NCBI GenBank assembly: GCA_038373885.1
Contig: JAWZYV010016922.1
Span: forward strand, 434,001 to 498,000
Direction: 5' to 3'
From: Cheiracanthium punctorium
Taxonomy: Eukaryota; Arthropoda; Arachnida; Araneae; Cheiracanthiidae
Length of the DNA: 64,000 nt
Part shown: positions 24,045 through 35,530 of the stretch, piece after piece
Position numbering within the stretch: position 1 is the stretch's first letter
Layout: the number at the start of each line of letters is the position of its first letter
Position numbers and translations under genes: made by a program
The notes under the pieces: model-generated
Told to the model about the DNA's origin: nothing
What the model saw: only the letters and a program-made list of their open reading frames with translations
The model's database searches: none

Positions 24045-24560
24045 ATGTGCGCCTTGTTCACACGAGATCTGCGTCCAGAACTCCTTACCAGGTTAGAATC
24101 CCTTCTCCATCCGCCATTTCTTGAGAGTGACGATCCTTGGAAATACAGTTTTCAGAGTTATGGCGCCCGTTCCATCAGAGGCTGGAACCACGCAGTAAAC
24201 CAGGACAACTTCCATCTGTTCATGAGCGGGAAGCAGTTCCGAGCTTCAGAAATAGAAATCAAAGTGGAGGGTGGCTCTGTCGTGGTGGAGGCAAAGCATG
24301 GCGAAGATTCTTCCCAGCATGGTTTGAAAACCAGCGAGTTCTTCAGGAGATCCTACAAACTCCCCGAAGGTATCGATCCGGCAACTTTCACTTTCGCCTT
24401 CAACCAAAATGGCCTGCTGGTAATCAGGACGAGCAAAAAAGCTGAAGTTGCTTCGTCTGCTCCATCACTCGCTGCTGTTGTAAGCGAGCCAGAGAAGAGT
24501 CACGATGCGCCAATTGTTAAAGACGAAGCTGAAACTACGGAAAAAGAAAAGGTAGACTGA
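24045..24560 (+). CDS. Small heat-shock protein (HSP20/alpha-crystallin), sHSP-1
   Basis: Encodes 171 residues from the first true ATG (AGAAATATGT, 24045); the in-frame codon 12 bases earlier is GTG and is not needed. The alpha-crystallin domain spans about residues 51-130: FHLFMSGKQFRASEIEIKVE, VVVEAKHGED, EFFRRSYKLPEGIDP, and the closing GLLVI (123-127), which matches the A-x-x-x-n-G-v-L family signature near strand beta-9. The N-terminal arm holds the usual hydrophobic and aromatic residues (LHPPF, PWKYSF). The C-terminal tail is acidic, rich in Glu and Lys, and contains APIV as a possible IxI/V-type anchor. Such proteins are ATP-independent holdase chaperones forming cytosolic oligomers. 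Length is normal for the family. No intron is needed, and base composition is richer in G+C than the flanks. It is the only plus-strand sHSP in the window. Confidence 0.93.
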   Translation: MCALFTRDLRPELLTRLESLLHPPFLESDDPWKYSFQSYGARSIRGWNHAVNQDNFHLFMSGKQFRASEIEIKVEGGSVVVEAKHGEDSSQHGLKTSEFFRRSYKLPEGIDPATFTFAFNQNGLLVIRTSKKAEVASSAPSLAAVVSEPEKSHDAPIVKDEAETTEKEKVD

Positions 24561-24724
24561 AGAGATTTTGGATGATGTGGGACGCTTGGAGTGGTTACAG
24601 ATTACATTATTTGTTGGAATTTGTGTGACTTTATTTCGATACTGTTACTTGTTATGACTGATTTTATAACTCTTTTGTTAAATTGACCTTTTATGTACCA
24701 TTTTGAATGTCTTCGTGGTGAAAC

Positions 24725-24730
24725 ATTAAA
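24725..24730 (+). terminator. Possible polyadenylation signal of sHSP-1
   Basis: ATTAAA, 165 bases after the stop codon, is the first usable variant of the poly(A) hexamer on this strand; no AATAAA was seen nearer. Confidence 0.3.
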
Positions 24731-24844
24731 TTTTCTAATATTTTCATATCTTTTATAATTTTTTTCTTTCTCCTTTTCGACAGTGCAATAACTGTAATTT
24801 CTTATAAGAGTGAGCCTTCCATAAAGTTTAATATTACTAAACAT

Positions 24845-25359
24845 CAGTTACTCCCCGTTATAAGGAATATGTCGCTGCAACGTTTTTAAAAAAAGTCCGA
24901 ATTTAAAAGCAATAAGCTATTGCCGCGTGTAGTACGCGTTTAAGCTTTCAATCATTTAAGGGAGATCATAAGTTACAATCCCTTCTTATCCCCATTGTAA
25001 TAATTTCCTTACGCTTATAACCAGTGTCTGTCATTTAGCATAGAGTAATTTTTTTTATGAAATTTTAGCAGATATCTCAGCATACACAACGAAAGGGTAA
25101 TAACTTCAAACATTTAAAAATCTACTTAAAGTTAACTTGGTGTTCTCGCGATAATTCATGCGTTTTCGGAACCAAAGGACACGATTCTATGAGAGTTAAC
25201 AAAAATGTAAATTGCTGCATGAATTTTTCATTTTGAAGTATTACAGTGATAAACGTAGCCTTCTGCCCCCCACCAGCGAAAAAAGGTATTCTAATAATGC
25301 TTGAAACTTTTTAGTTGCTAGTTATATTTTATTAATAATATCAACGTATTTTTCAATTC
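24845..25359. other. No recognised gene
   Basis: AT-rich spacer between sHSP-1 and the hAT element; nothing supported. Confidence 0.5.
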
Positions 25360-25367
25360 TGTCGGAT

Positions 25368-25842
25368 CAGGCCCGGACTGGCAGGGTGTCCGACTGTCTG
25401 CAGACGGGTGGGCCCCCACCCTCTGCGGGCCCTCAAAGCTGAGGGCGTCCCCCCCCAAACAGAAAAAAGAAAGAAAATAAAAAAAAGTGCTATAGTGATA
25501 GCACTTGAATGAAGTTTGACACATACAAAATTTTTTGCAGCTGCAATTGCACCCCAGAAGGCTTCAAAACACTTCATTTTAAATGTAGTTCTCAAAAATT
25601 TTTGAGTGATGGTTCCCGAATGAACAAGGGATTAATTAATATGAATGATGCATATTAATTAATAAATCAATATTTTATTAATATGTTAATTATCAATCAT
25701 AATTAATTAATGATAACATCATACCACCCCCCCCACACACACCCCGAAAGTTAACACATCCTATTATTTATCGGTTACACAATAGACCGGGCCCCCCCTT
25801 CTCTTGAGACGGGCGGGCCCCTACCCTCCCAGTCCGGGCCTG
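25368..25842. mobile_element. hAT-like MITE CAGGCCCGGACTGG
   Basis: Ends CAGGCCCGGACTGG and CCAGTCCGGGCCTG are perfect 14-base inverted repeats, flanked by a perfect 8-bp duplication TGTCGGAT (25360-25367, 25843-25850). Inside is a very AT-rich palindromic core rich in TTAATTAAT (about 25620-25715). Non-autonomous. Confidence 0.9.
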
Positions 25843-26116
25843 TGTCGGATGAATAAGTTGTACTTTGGATGATTTGAGCAGTACCAAGGAAAGGAACAGA
25901 TGTTAATATTTACAAAATATTACCTAAAATTTGGGCGGGAGTGAAACTTATCGCGAATGCTCATTACACATTCAGATATATTTTAGTTCTTTAATAGAAG
26001 TTTGAATTCAAAGTTTTTGACAGACAAAAACTTTTTATAGGCAAAATTGGTTAAGTTTATTGGAATTTTTAAAATTACCGATACTTTGAGAGTTCTACAG
26101 GCTATTTTAAACTAAG

Positions 26117-26900
26117 GGCGTGTTCGTATACACGTAAGCTGGAGCCACTAGTTTTGATGCGGAAGCTGGAACAGGTGTGATTAGTGGTCATAGCTTCTAT
26201 TGACTTTAAGAATGTGTTCAGTTTTGCTTCCTAGGTGATGCGTTTGTCACAAAATGTCCTATCGGAACTGTAAACAATCTAAAACTAAATGAACTGGCTC
26301 TTATGTCAGTTGATTTAGTTGTTCAACTTAGCTGACCTTTAATTCCTCCGTTTGGCGTATGGACTACAATCACAGCATAAGTCAAATTTCATATTTAAAA
26401 TGTTCTTTGTAAAAGTGAATGATGTCATATATACGATAATAGCTTTTTTTCTCAAATAACTATTTTTGTGTTTTTTCGAAAACTAATTAGTTATTGGCAA
26501 AACTAAAGTACGAAATTCGGTCCTTACTCGAATATTTTTACGAGTAAATGCACCTAGTCTACAATCGTAGTCCATGCGCCTAACAAAGAGTTGAGAACGA
26601 AGGTCAACCTGTTTCAGTCTGAAAAATGAGCGTTTACGAACAATTGTAACTAGTTGCACAAGTGGTACTGGTTGGGCGTTTACGAAAAGATATGGACGCC
26701 AGACGAGAAATGGTACTGTTTCGCCTCGTAAAATTGCTATATTGTAATGTTTAAAATCTTTGTCTCGTCTCGCATCCGCCCCATTTTAAGAATGCGCCCT
26801 GCGATTGAATTTAATCACTCACTTAACTCTTTGCCGTCCGCACGTCTCGTAAAAATTTCTTCGCTTGGCGCCGGGTTTGGGTGGCCGCAAAGGTTTTCGT
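26117..26900. repeat. Old repeat debris, including a solo TTAA-element end
   Basis: 26117-26690 shares words with the GGCTGCATTCG family and with 22840-23640 (GCTGGAACAGGTGT, GCACAAGTGGTACTGGTTGGG). At 26828, TTAACTCTTTGCCGTCCGCA is the left end of the TTAA element complete at 28708-29897; its right end is missing. Confidence 0.45.
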
Positions 26901-27373
26901 GCAATAGACTAGTTTCTGACCCTCTGTCATGGACTTAAATTCAGAAGGAGTTCCATCGGCAATGCTGTTCCTTCCGCGAATGCCAATTCGATTGATAGAT
27001 GGCGCTGTTGCACCCTCTGGCAGGCCTTTAGCATAGTATTTCTATGAAAGAATTTGCATTTTTATTTTTAAATCAGTAGTTAATTTATTTTTCAATTTGA
27101 AAAATCCTCTTCCAGCGTATTATGCATGTTGTGAGCATTTAGACAGCGTGAAAAATTTATATTCACTAAGACAGCTAGTGAGTGCCAAGCTATCATTAGC
27201 ATATTTAGTAATGTGTGCTAATACCGCCGATGATGAATACATTTTCCACATCAGTACTAAGAGTAATTATTTTTTTGGAAAATATGTACAAAGGTAATGA
27301 TAATAATGAATGGAAAAATAAAATAAAATATATGATTCAAGTATTTATTAAAAATAAGGTTATTATTTTAAAA

Positions 27374-28575
27374 CTAGGGGCCAAGGCCCCCAGACTCGCT
27401 ACGCTCGCTTTTCGTATGAGGCATTCGTCCCCTAATCAGGCTTATTCGTAAAAAAGACATAATTTCAACAGACAAAACCCGAAGATTGGATCAGATAGAA
27501 TGTTACTGAGCTACACATTGCTTGGTTCTTGCATCGAAGATATTTTGTTATGGGAATCCGTATTGTACGGGTCCTGAGCTATACTCCACCTGGAGTGCGG
27601 ACTCCGCTTAACATCGCTGGAAAAATTATTTGCACTCCTCAGAAACACAATGATATTTCTGCCATTCAAAAGTTATATTTATTAGGAGCTAAAGCGTAAT
27701 AAAATCAGAACATCTGTTTTAGCTGTATTTTTAATAATGTAAAACCTATTGGACACCTTGCGAATTTGCCAACCATGGCGATTTTTCATTATTTGGCGAC
27801 TTGCGTACATGTAAAGTTAATAAAAGCTACAGAACAGATAGAATAGCCTGCCGCCAATGGCGACTTTTCATTATTTGGCGATTTACACATGCTCACAACC
27901 TATATTTACTGTTCATTTAAGGTTACCGGAAAACCGTTATCCATATTTTCATTTACATAATCGTTTGCAGATTGGCGTACTTAGCACCACGAATTATACC
28001 ATCTCGTCTCGCTAGCAAATATCCAAAGTGTACTGTAACTGCTATAATGGCATAGTTAACGCCGACAAATATTTCTACTGGTAGCAAATAATTCAGCTGG
28101 ACGAGAACCGGCTTTAAAATAATCTGCATTTTAATTATTTTTCCTTTTCAAGATATTAGTTATTCTGTTTTGGAAAAACAAATAATCGCTAATTCTAAAC
28201 TGATGTTGTCTAAGCGAACTTACTATTTGAAAATTGTCAACTTTGTGTAACACATTTTGAGTTACTTATTTCATATAGTTTTTATTTTGGCGTAAAATGG
28301 GCGTAATTCTAACTCATGTTTGTAAATTTCACGCGATTCTAGATACTTGGAAACGCTTTGTTGCAAAGGAATGAATGATTTTATGCCAAATCTGGCAACC
28401 ATTCGGTTTATTTTTTCAGTTTTTTATTAATATCTTCTAAAATAGTTCGATTTTCGAAATTTAAATCAGCTTAGCAGGTTCCTCGGAATTTTTCGAATCT
28501 GTGGGCACCTTAGTCGAAACTCAAATCCCTACGGTTTAGGAGGAGTTAGGTCGACAAGCTTTGACAGCGCCAGCG
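27374..28575 (+). repeat. 1.2-kb dispersed repeat L, copy 1
   Basis: Begins with ACTAGGGGCCAAGGCCCC and is an inverted, diverged copy of 58787-60240. Matching words include AAGCAATGTGTAGCTC (opposite strand), ATTATTTGGCGATTTACACA, ATTGGCGTACTTAGCACCA and TTAGACAACATCAG (opposite strand). The phrase ATGGCGA(C/T)TTTTCATTATTTGGCGA is itself present twice (27776 and 27859). No coding frame survives in either copy. Class unknown. Confidence 0.7.
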
Positions 28576-28810
28576 GCCTTTACTTTTTTTTAGAATAGAG
28601 AGATAATGTAGGGAAATAGAATATAAAATGTACCTCTTTTTGGTAGCAACAATGAAATTAAAAAGTTATGTATTCTCAAAAATTCTTAGTTACAAATGAC
28701 ATGTTAACACTTTGCCGTCCGCATGTCTCGTAAAAGTTTCTTCGCTTGACGCCGGTACCACTAATTAAGATTACTTCGAATGTCGTCGGCAGTTTTTGAG
28801 GTTATCGGGA

Positions 28811-28971
28811 CAGTGGTGTAGTCAGGGGGGGTCATAACCTCCCCCATGAGAATTTTTTTGCCATACAAAATGTATATTCTTCACTCACACACGTATACAT
28901 ATATATGAGTTGCAGTAGTCGTAACCCCCCCCCCAATGAAAAATTTCTGGCTACGCCACTGTCGGGATATA
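28811..28971. mobile_element. hAT-type MITE (inverted relative of 21640)
   Basis: Starts CAGTGGTGTAGTC and ends GGCTACGCCACTG; flanked by TCGGGA on both sides (28805-28810, 28972-28977). Reads as the reverse of the MITE at 21640-21805, including the segment ACAAAATGTATATTCTTCAC. Confidence 0.75.
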
Positions 28972-29463
28972 TGTTACCTGCAAAGTATGAAATCCGGCAC
29001 TCTATAGAATCCCTAAAACTAGCCAGCAATGTATTAAATCATTAGTATTTTGCACATTTCCTAGGCATTCTATAGAATGCCAAAGGAAAAACTGGCAAAA
29101 TATGAAATACATATCCGACTGTATGTAAAATGTAATTCAAGCCTTCAACGTTGCATATGTAGGTTAGTTTTAATTTCTTGTTTTTTATATGAAAATTTGT
29201 TTCCTTTAATGAGAAAGGCATAAGTATTGTTTTCTTCAACTTTCATTTTTCTTTACGTATTATGAATAATTTTTTATGGCACTCTCGTAATTTTTTTCAG
29301 AATAACATTTGCATTTTGAGAAATGCACGTATTTTATATGGAGATGTGTTAGTTACACCGGGCGAAGGGAGAAAAGGGCAAATTGCACTGCGGATGAATT
29401 TAGTCCACGAGCTAGTTGCACCCGCGAAATGGAAGGGAGGGGACGATCATAGGGGAGCCCTGC

Positions 29464-29573
29464 GGTCTCGCAAAGGGCCAGCAATAGCATATTTTCAGAG
29501 CCCCCTGCAGATATTTCTGGATCCAGTGATGTTTTTGGGGTCTCGCAAAGGGCCAGCGATAACATATTTTCGA
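29464..29573 (+). repeat. Direct repeat of ~35 bases
   Basis: GGTCTCGCAAAGGGCCAGC followed by ATA and CATATTTTC occurs at 29464 and again at 29539, 75 bases apart, inside the TTAA element. Likely a local tandem duplication with a diverged linker. Confidence 0.7.
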
Positions 29574-30110
29574 TAATAGCGATAACATAACATAACTCCA
29601 CAGATCACCAGCATTCAGTGGAATTAGTTACACTTTTTACCGCCAGATGGCAGCATACGACATATATCACTCATTGGTGTATTCAGCTTGGCCCATTTCC
29701 ACAGCATTGCTTTTGCTCTCCTTGTAGACCTCCCTGCCTTCTGTTTTTTGGCCTTGGAACCATCTGTTAGCAAAACGTCAGAAAACCGGTCTAGTGATCA
29801 AATATATTGAAAATACTAGTACACCACTGTGGTGTAGCCGGCCATTTAGCGGTACTTTACGTACGACACCAATGTGGTGTCGCCGGACGGCAAAGTGTTA
29901 AGGTGATTCCTGCCTGTCGAAAGGAAGCTGAAACTGCCCACTGTTATCCTATTGGTGAATTTTTCATGGTATACAGTTAATATTTTGTCTTCGATTTTTC
30001 TCTATCATCAGGCTACTGATTTGATGCAAATTGTGCCTTTTATATTTTGTAGGGAACAATATTTAAAATCAGTTGAAATTTGTAAATCTGACTTTGTAGA
30101 CAGCGATTAA

Positions 30111-30386
30111 CCCATTTATGCCTAGCGTCCCTTTTTTGGGACGGCATTTTCGCTATCATTCGAAAACGTTATTTATTTTTCCGAGCCTTTATTCGCGAGT
30201 ATTGAACCTCACTTCCACAAAACATTTTAATATGGCCAAGTGGGATGTTGACATTTCAATTTTTATACATAATGATTTTAAATGAAATCATGCCTTGTTC
30301 AAAAAGTTGACATCAGGAATTTATCAATTACTGCTGGTGTTAGCAAAAATCGAAGAAAGCCGCAAAAATATCCAGGCACGAATGGG
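30111..30386 (+). mobile_element. TTAA MITE family X, copy 1
   Basis: Flanked by TTAA, ends CCCATTTATGCCTAG and the complement of CCCATTCGTGCCTGG. Contains TTTTTTGGGACGGCATTTTCGC and TGTTCAAAAAGTTGACATCA. Same orientation as copies 4 and 5. piggyBac termini characteristically start CCC next to TTAA. Confidence 0.9.
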
Positions 30387-30470
30387 TTAAATATTTTGAA
30401 GCATTCACAGAAAACAAATATCAAAATTTCAGAAAAGACAAATAATCCTTTGTGCCTTAGTGGTGGTTAA

Positions 30471-30747
30471 CCCATTTGTGCCAGGATATTTTTGCGACTT
30501 TCTTCGATTTTTACTGACAACAGAAATAATAGATAAATTTCTGATGTCAACTTCTTGAACAAGGGATGATTACTTTTAAAATCATTAAGCATAAAAATCG
30601 AAATATGACCATCCTACTGGGTCATGTTAAAATATTTTGTAGTGTTGAGAATTAATACTCATGAATAAAGGCTAGGAAAAAATAAATAACGTTTTTGACT
30701 AATAGCGAAAATGCCGTCCCAAAAAAGGGACACTAGGCATAAATGGG
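30471..30747 (-). mobile_element. TTAA MITE family X, copy 2
   Basis: Inverted copy, 84 bases after copy 1, flanked by TTAA. The flank carries a direct duplication of AGTGGTGGTTAA and ACTTCCCC beyond the target TTAA. Confidence 0.9.
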
Positions 30748-30921
30748 TTAAACTTCCCCTGAGCCTCAGTGGTGGTTAAACTTCCCCAAAAACAGTTCAA
30801 TAAGTGGTGCTTTGCATGAAAAAAACGGCAAATTTAACAATGGAAATGGCTATATTTTAAACCGTTCAGTTGCTTTGTGGCAAACAGTTTTGTCAAGAAC
30901 AGTCTTGACTGTAGATAACTA

Positions 30922-32516
30922 AGGCTAGGATGCAGACTATTTACCGTCATTAAAAATCAGTTTATTGACAGATTCCAGTTTTATTATTGGTTTAAAAACT
31001 GGATTCTATATAAATAAAACAAAGTGTAAAATGTCAGTTAGTTTGTGTGTGTCTCGCGTAACTCCCAGACGGGTGATCGTAGACCTGCCAAATTTTGTGT
31101 GGAAATTCTCCAGGACGGGTCCCGACATACCTCGAAACATTTTTTTCGAAATTCGAATTAGTTTAGGAGATATCGATAAAAACCTTGTCGCAAAAGGCTA
31201 ATTTTGGTTCTCCGCCATTTCGCAATTGTAACCCCGCAGTGGAAAAGTGAGGATTAAGCCTATCTAGGTTGCCATATTTGTCAAGTTTATTAAATGATAC
31301 ATACTCTTGAAGTAAAAGTAAAAGAATAGTGAAATCAGAGCAGGAATGAAATGTTTTATACGCAAAAGAAAAATTTAATTTGGAAATTTTCCTAGACTTA
31401 AATATGCAACTTTTTAATTTCGCAAAAAAATAAAATGTTTGGTATGCGATTTCGAGAAGATGATTCTAGCGCTTGGTGCAATTTAATGAGAGCGTATTTT
31501 TAAAAACAAGCGTAAGTTTTATTGAAATACGGCGTTGAATTTTAATTTCCCGTTCAGAAATAATGCAGTTATTAAGGCGATTTTAAACTGTCTATATTCA
31601 GAATTTTCACCAAATTAAGTCAGTTGATTTAAGTTGGGGGAATTCCGCCATATCGTAGGCCTTTTTATGGAAATTTACCAGGACGAGTCCCGACAAATCT
31701 CGAAGCGATTTTTTCGAAATTCGAATTAGAACATCTGCTGTCTATTGCCTTATATTTGAATCCAAAATACGCCAAACACTACAGTTATTGTACAAGTAAA
31801 GTCAAAGCCCGTTGTGAAGAAATTACAACGAGCGTTAAAAAAAAACATTTGACGAAAATATGTCGCCCTCCTAAAATAAATTACCTCAATTTTTATATTC
31901 CCAAAAATGATAAAATCATGCTGTTCTGAAAACGTGAAAAAAGTTTCGCATTCCATTTATGAATCCTCGATTTATTTGTGAGAAAAAAAAAAATTAAACT
32001 AGATTGTGTTAAATCTAGAAAAACAATTTTAAAGCCTTTATAAATAGCGCAATCTTATCTCTTTTCTTTTTGTAAAGGGTTGCAAGAGAGGGTGACGCAA
32101 TTTTAAAATTAAAAAAAATGTCCATTTCATGTAGTGTCTGAAGTATTTAATGTTAAAACATGAACACAAAAAACAACATGTGGAAATAAAACATTTTGAG
32201 AGAGGAGTGAACTGCAAACGGTTAAATTTTTCACTTTTTTCATAGCGAATGACACTGACATTTTTTTTTTCTTTTTTTTTTTTTTTGTGTGTGTGTGTCA
32301 TTATATTTCAATGTTCTCAGGTTAGTACATATGACGCAAACTTTAACTCAAGAGTCAAATAATTTAGCTTTTTCTAGATTCCACATCACTGGAATTAAAT
32401 CGAATTACACATGTGAGGAATATTTTCCTTTCCTACAGTGCGAAGAACGGGCACGCAGCTAGTCGTCAATAAAACTGGTTTATAATGACGGTCAATAGAG
32501 GTCTGCATCCCAGCCT
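30922..32516. mobile_element. 1.6-kb TIR element (AGGCTAGGATGCAGAC)
   Basis: The left end AGGCTAGGATGCAGAC pairs with the right end GTCTGCATCCCAGCCT (one mismatch in 16), and the match continues inwards through ACCGTCATTA and CAGTTTTATTGAC. Inside, a ~70-base segment, CCAGGACGGGTCCCGACA then TTTTTTCGAAATTCGAATTAG, occurs at 31110 and again at 31678. No long ORF. No clear target duplication. Confidence 0.65.
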
Positions 32517-32817
32517 AAAACTGGCAGGAATGGATGCTGGTTATCCGATGCCTGCATATGGAACTTATGAACTCCAGAAAAATACTCATATGGGGGTTTC
32601 TACTGCTACAAAACTTTCTGCTTACAAAACGTTCTGCTACAAATCTACTGCTACATTTAAGCAAAAATTTGTTCGCACCATTTCATTCAGAAAATTCTTT
32701 TGATTGGATGAAACATTTTGTTGATCGAACAAAATTTTGGCTTTATTTTAATTCAAACTTTATTTTTTATCAAAAAAATTTTGTTGGACGAATTAAAAAG
32801 TCTTTCGAGTGTAAATC

Positions 32818-32892
32818 TTTTCCTTCTTTAATGTCACCTCACGTTTCAAGTAAAACTTGAAACGTATGGCGACACATTTTAAAGAAGGAAAA
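32818..32892. repeat. Hairpin, ~34-base arms
   Basis: TTTTCCTTCTTTAATGTC...CACGTTTCAAGT pairs with ACTTGAAACGT...GACACATTTTAAAGAAGGAAAA around a three-base loop (AAA), with a few mismatches. It could be the end of a small foldback element. Confidence 0.65.
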
Positions 32893-32899
32893 TAATATA

Positions 32900-33713
32900 G
32901 GTTATAATCATTGGTCATAAAGGATGGGAGAGAACGCAAATCTAAACGTGTGATTTTTTTTTTTTTTTTTTTTTAAGAAAAGAAAAAGAAAAGACTTCAA
33001 ATCAGAGTTGAGCAAAATACATTGAAAGTGTACTTTCGATACAAAATAATTTCTTAAGTGAAAAAGTAAAGTGGGTTTTGAATTTAAAAGGTTCAAACAT
33101 CGCTTCCTCGTTATACCATTCCAAAAGATTCATTTTTTATTTTATGCAGATAGAGTGCTATAATTTTAGCGAGATCAAATGCAATGCAGAAACAATGAAT
33201 AAGTATTTTAAGTCCCCATTTTAATTTCAGATTCCCGTTAGTAGAAGTATAAATAATAAAATGGCTAAAAGTAAATACTCCATAGTCATTGTATCAAAAA
33301 TCTCGATATAATGAACAAAACGATACTAAATGCCTTAATCATTTTAGATTGTATATTTCTTTATTTTCTAACCAAGTTGTAATTTTTACTTACATTCCAT
33401 TAGACTTCCTACTTGTGTAATAAGTTACCATTTACAAGTTACTGCAATTACAGTAATTTTCGGAAGATGCCAATGTACAATTTCTAATCTACAACCAAAA
33501 AGTTCAGCAAATACGTTCAAAACTAAGAGTGTCACAACAGTTTCATTATTTCAGTTTACGAAAGCACGGATGAAAAAAACACTGTATTTTGAATTGAAAT
33601 AACATCAACTTAGGTTAAACTTTAACATAAATAATCAGTAAGAAATATAAACGTAGAGATCTCAATTGTTTCAAGATTTAATATTCAAATTCCATGGCAG
33701 GCAATTTTCCCAC
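32900..33713. other. No recognised gene
   Basis: AT-rich sequence downstream of sHSP-2 with a long T run at 32948; no supported feature. Confidence 0.5.
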
Positions 33714-33719
33714 TTTATT
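33714..33719 (-). terminator. Possible polyadenylation signal of sHSP-2
   Basis: AATAAA on the minus strand, about 140 bases beyond the sHSP-2 stop codon. Confidence 0.4.
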
Positions 33720-33859
33720 TCGGTTTACAATAATGCGGGTACAATATAGTGATAAGCAAAAATAGAAACAAGAAATTTACATAAACAATATTATTTCGGA
33801 CACGATTGTCTTTCAACCCAATAGTGGAAAATCGCATCATATTAAACTTGTACCATGTC

Positions 33860-34099
33860 TCAATTTTTCTGTAGAGCTTGTATAGTCATGATTCCACTAC
33901 TTCCAAAAGAAGCCACCAAAGTGCTTATATCAATGCTTTCGGGCAATTCATACTTCCGTACCAGCTCTCGCTTAATAAAGCCATGCAAGTCTATATGCTC
34001 ATCATGCTTAGCATGAATAATTAATGTGCGGTCGGAAACCTTTACGTGGACGCCAGATGATGGAAAAGGCTTCATGTACAAAACAACTTTGAAAGACAT
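33860..34099 (-). CDS. Small heat-shock protein, sHSP-2 (5' end uncertain)
   Basis: From the only in-frame ATG (34099) the frame encodes 79 residues that are almost exactly an alpha-crystallin domain: FKVVLYMKPFPSSGVHVKVS, LIIHAKHDEHIDLHGFIKRE, RKYELPESIDI and the closing SSGIMTI. Residues 26-45 match the first domain of sHSP-3 closely (LIIH.K..EH.DLHGF..RE). There is no N-terminal arm from this ATG and no C-terminal extension. The same frame stays open upstream to 34219 (RVEAALENFFDSERK just before the ATG), so an earlier exon is plausible: a pyrimidine-rich stretch ends in CTAG at about 34195 on this strand. Alternatively the start has been lost and this is a pseudogene. The chaperone role follows from the family only. 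Confidence 0.7.
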   Translation of the reverse strand: MSFKVVLYMKPFPSSGVHVKVSDRTLIIHAKHDEHIDLHGFIKRELVRKYELPESIDISTLVASFGSSGIMTIQALQKN

Positions 34100-34338
34100 C
34101 TTTCTTTCAGAATCAAAGAAATTTTCTAAGGCAGCTTCAACCCGGCCGCACGACAATGAGGCAAACAAGGACTTGCATGTAGGACAATCATCGACTAGCG
34201 GCGGACGGGAGAAACAGCGTCAGCCTGTCAAAAGAAAATTCTCGCACCCCTTTTAATGATTAGCTACATAAGCGCCCTCTAGCAACGCAAAGCGGTGAAT
34301 CATGATGCCTATTTGTTCTTTTTGTAATGGCAAAGCTA

Positions 34339-34439
34339 CCCCAGCAAACGCACACAGGTTCTCTGAACGTCTATTAACGTTCAGAAGACGTTTACTGAAC
34401 GTTAATAGACGTTCAGAGAACCTGTGTGTGTTTGCTGGG
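34339..34439. mobile_element. Palindromic MITE CCCAGCAAAC, copy 1
   Basis: A 101-base near-perfect hairpin. Arms start CCCAGCAAACGCACACAGG and contain ACGTTCAG and CTGAACGT words; the turn is GAAGACGTTTACT. Flanked by the dinucleotide AC on both sides. Nearly identical copy at 41067-41166. Confidence 0.85.
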
Positions 34440-34493
34440 ACGCATGGGCAATCTGCCTAGGATGGTGTGTGCCTTGGTCGGGTGACTTTTTAA

Positions 34494-34768
34494 CCCATTT
34501 GTGCCTGGATATTTTTGCGACTTTCTTGGATTTTTACTGATAACTGAAATAATAGATAAATTTCTGATGTCAACTTCTTGAACAAGGGATGATTTCTTTT
34601 AAAATCATTATGCATAAAAATCGAAATAGAAACATCCTACTTGGCCATGTTAAACTATTTTGTAGAGTTGAGGATTAATACTCATGAATAAAGGCTGGAA
34701 AAATAAATAACGTTTTCGACTAATAGTGAAAATGCCGTCCCAAAAAAGGGACACTAGGCATAAATGGG
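34494..34768 (-). mobile_element. TTAA MITE family X, copy 3
   Basis: Flanked by TTAA; orientation as copy 2; differs from the other copies by scattered substitutions (for example TTCTTGGATTTTTACTG). Confidence 0.9.
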
Positions 34769-34772
34769 TTAA

Positions 34773-34905
34773 CGGGGTCTAATGCGTATTCACGTTACAT
34801 CGGGAAAACTCCTACCAAAACTCCAGACCATTAGATCTACAGCCGCGTTCAAGGCCCGAACGCGGCACTTTCACACTTCAGCCGTTTAACATTTTAAGTG
34901 TCCCT
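34773..34905 (-). repeat. SINE family A, fragment
   Basis: Body and B-box region only (GGGTCTAATGCGTATTCACG; GCCCGAACGCGGCACTTTCA), starting right at the right TTAA of X copy 3. Confidence 0.6.
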
Positions 34906-34919
34906 ATAAATTGAACACA

Positions 34920-35150
34920 CTTATAGATTTTCGTCGAGTAAAGCACAATGACAGTTTTTACAAACACAGAGAAAGTAGACTTAAACACCCTGGGGATGAG
35001 TGGAAGTCGAACTCAGCTATCAGCGTAGAGGAGGATAGGCCCTTAAACTCTAAGACACCGGCTCCCACTTTATCTGTGCTAGTAAAAGCTGTTATTGTGT
35101 TGTCCACTTTATTCAACGAGGGTTTATAAGCGAATTCTTGGAATCAGTGA
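34920..35150. repeat. Two SINE family B pieces, head to head
   Basis: 34920-35065 is family B on the minus strand (TGGAAGTCGAACTCAG, TAGGCCCTTAAACTCTAAG). 35075-35150 is the family-B tail on the plus strand (GTTATTGTGTTGTCCACTTT, GGGTTTATAAGCGAATTCTT). An inverted junction has therefore formed between them. Confidence 0.65.
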
Positions 35151-35199
35151 AACAGGTATTTTTGTCGTTGCTGTAGTTGTACTGGAACATTTATAGCCT

Positions 35200-35325
35200 T
35201 ATTCACCAAACATTTGACACGCGGATTAATCCTGAAATGCTTGTTATAGTCATCGGTAAGATATCTTACCGATGACTTTAACACTCGAGTTTGGTTTAAT
35301 CCGCGTGTCAAGTGTTTGGTGAATA
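35200..35325. mobile_element. Palindromic MITE TATTCACCAAAC
   Basis: Ends TATTCACCAAACATTTGACA and its complement; the inverted arms (about 60 bases) meet at GGTAAGATATCTTACC near 35262. The arms read ACACGCGGATTAA on both strands. TA at the ends suggests a mariner-like mover. Confidence 0.75.
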
Positions 35326-35354
35326 CATCCGTTATTTTCTGAATTGTGCGCTTG

Positions 35355-35530
35355 AGTCCAAGATCTAATAAATCCTCGTCCAGTAAAGTGAACAACACAA
35401 TGAAAGTTTTTACAAGCACAAGGAAAAAAAAGTTAAACAATCAGGTATGAATGAGAATCGAACCCACGACCGTGCGCTTAGGCGAGTGGCATGGAGTAGG
35501 ACAGGCCCTTAGCTCTTTGAATCCCGTAAT
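35355..35530 (-). repeat. tRNA-derived SINE family B
   Basis: Minus-strand copy: GAATCGAACCCACGACC is the complement of the B-box and AGGCCCTTAGCTCTTTGAAT covers the A-box side; tail words AATCCTCGTCCAGTAAAGTG at the left. Confidence 0.75.

Larger units (their letters stand above)
28708..29897. mobile_element. TTAA-duplicating element (1190 bp)
   Basis: Flanked by TTAA at both ends, with a perfect 14-base inverted terminus CACTTTGCCGTCCG. Sub-terminal GTGGTGT(A/C)GCCGG words repeat near the right end. TTAA target choice points to piggyBac-like or Kolobok-like transposition; no transposase is present. A hAT MITE (28811-28971) has inserted near its left end. Confidence 0.8.
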
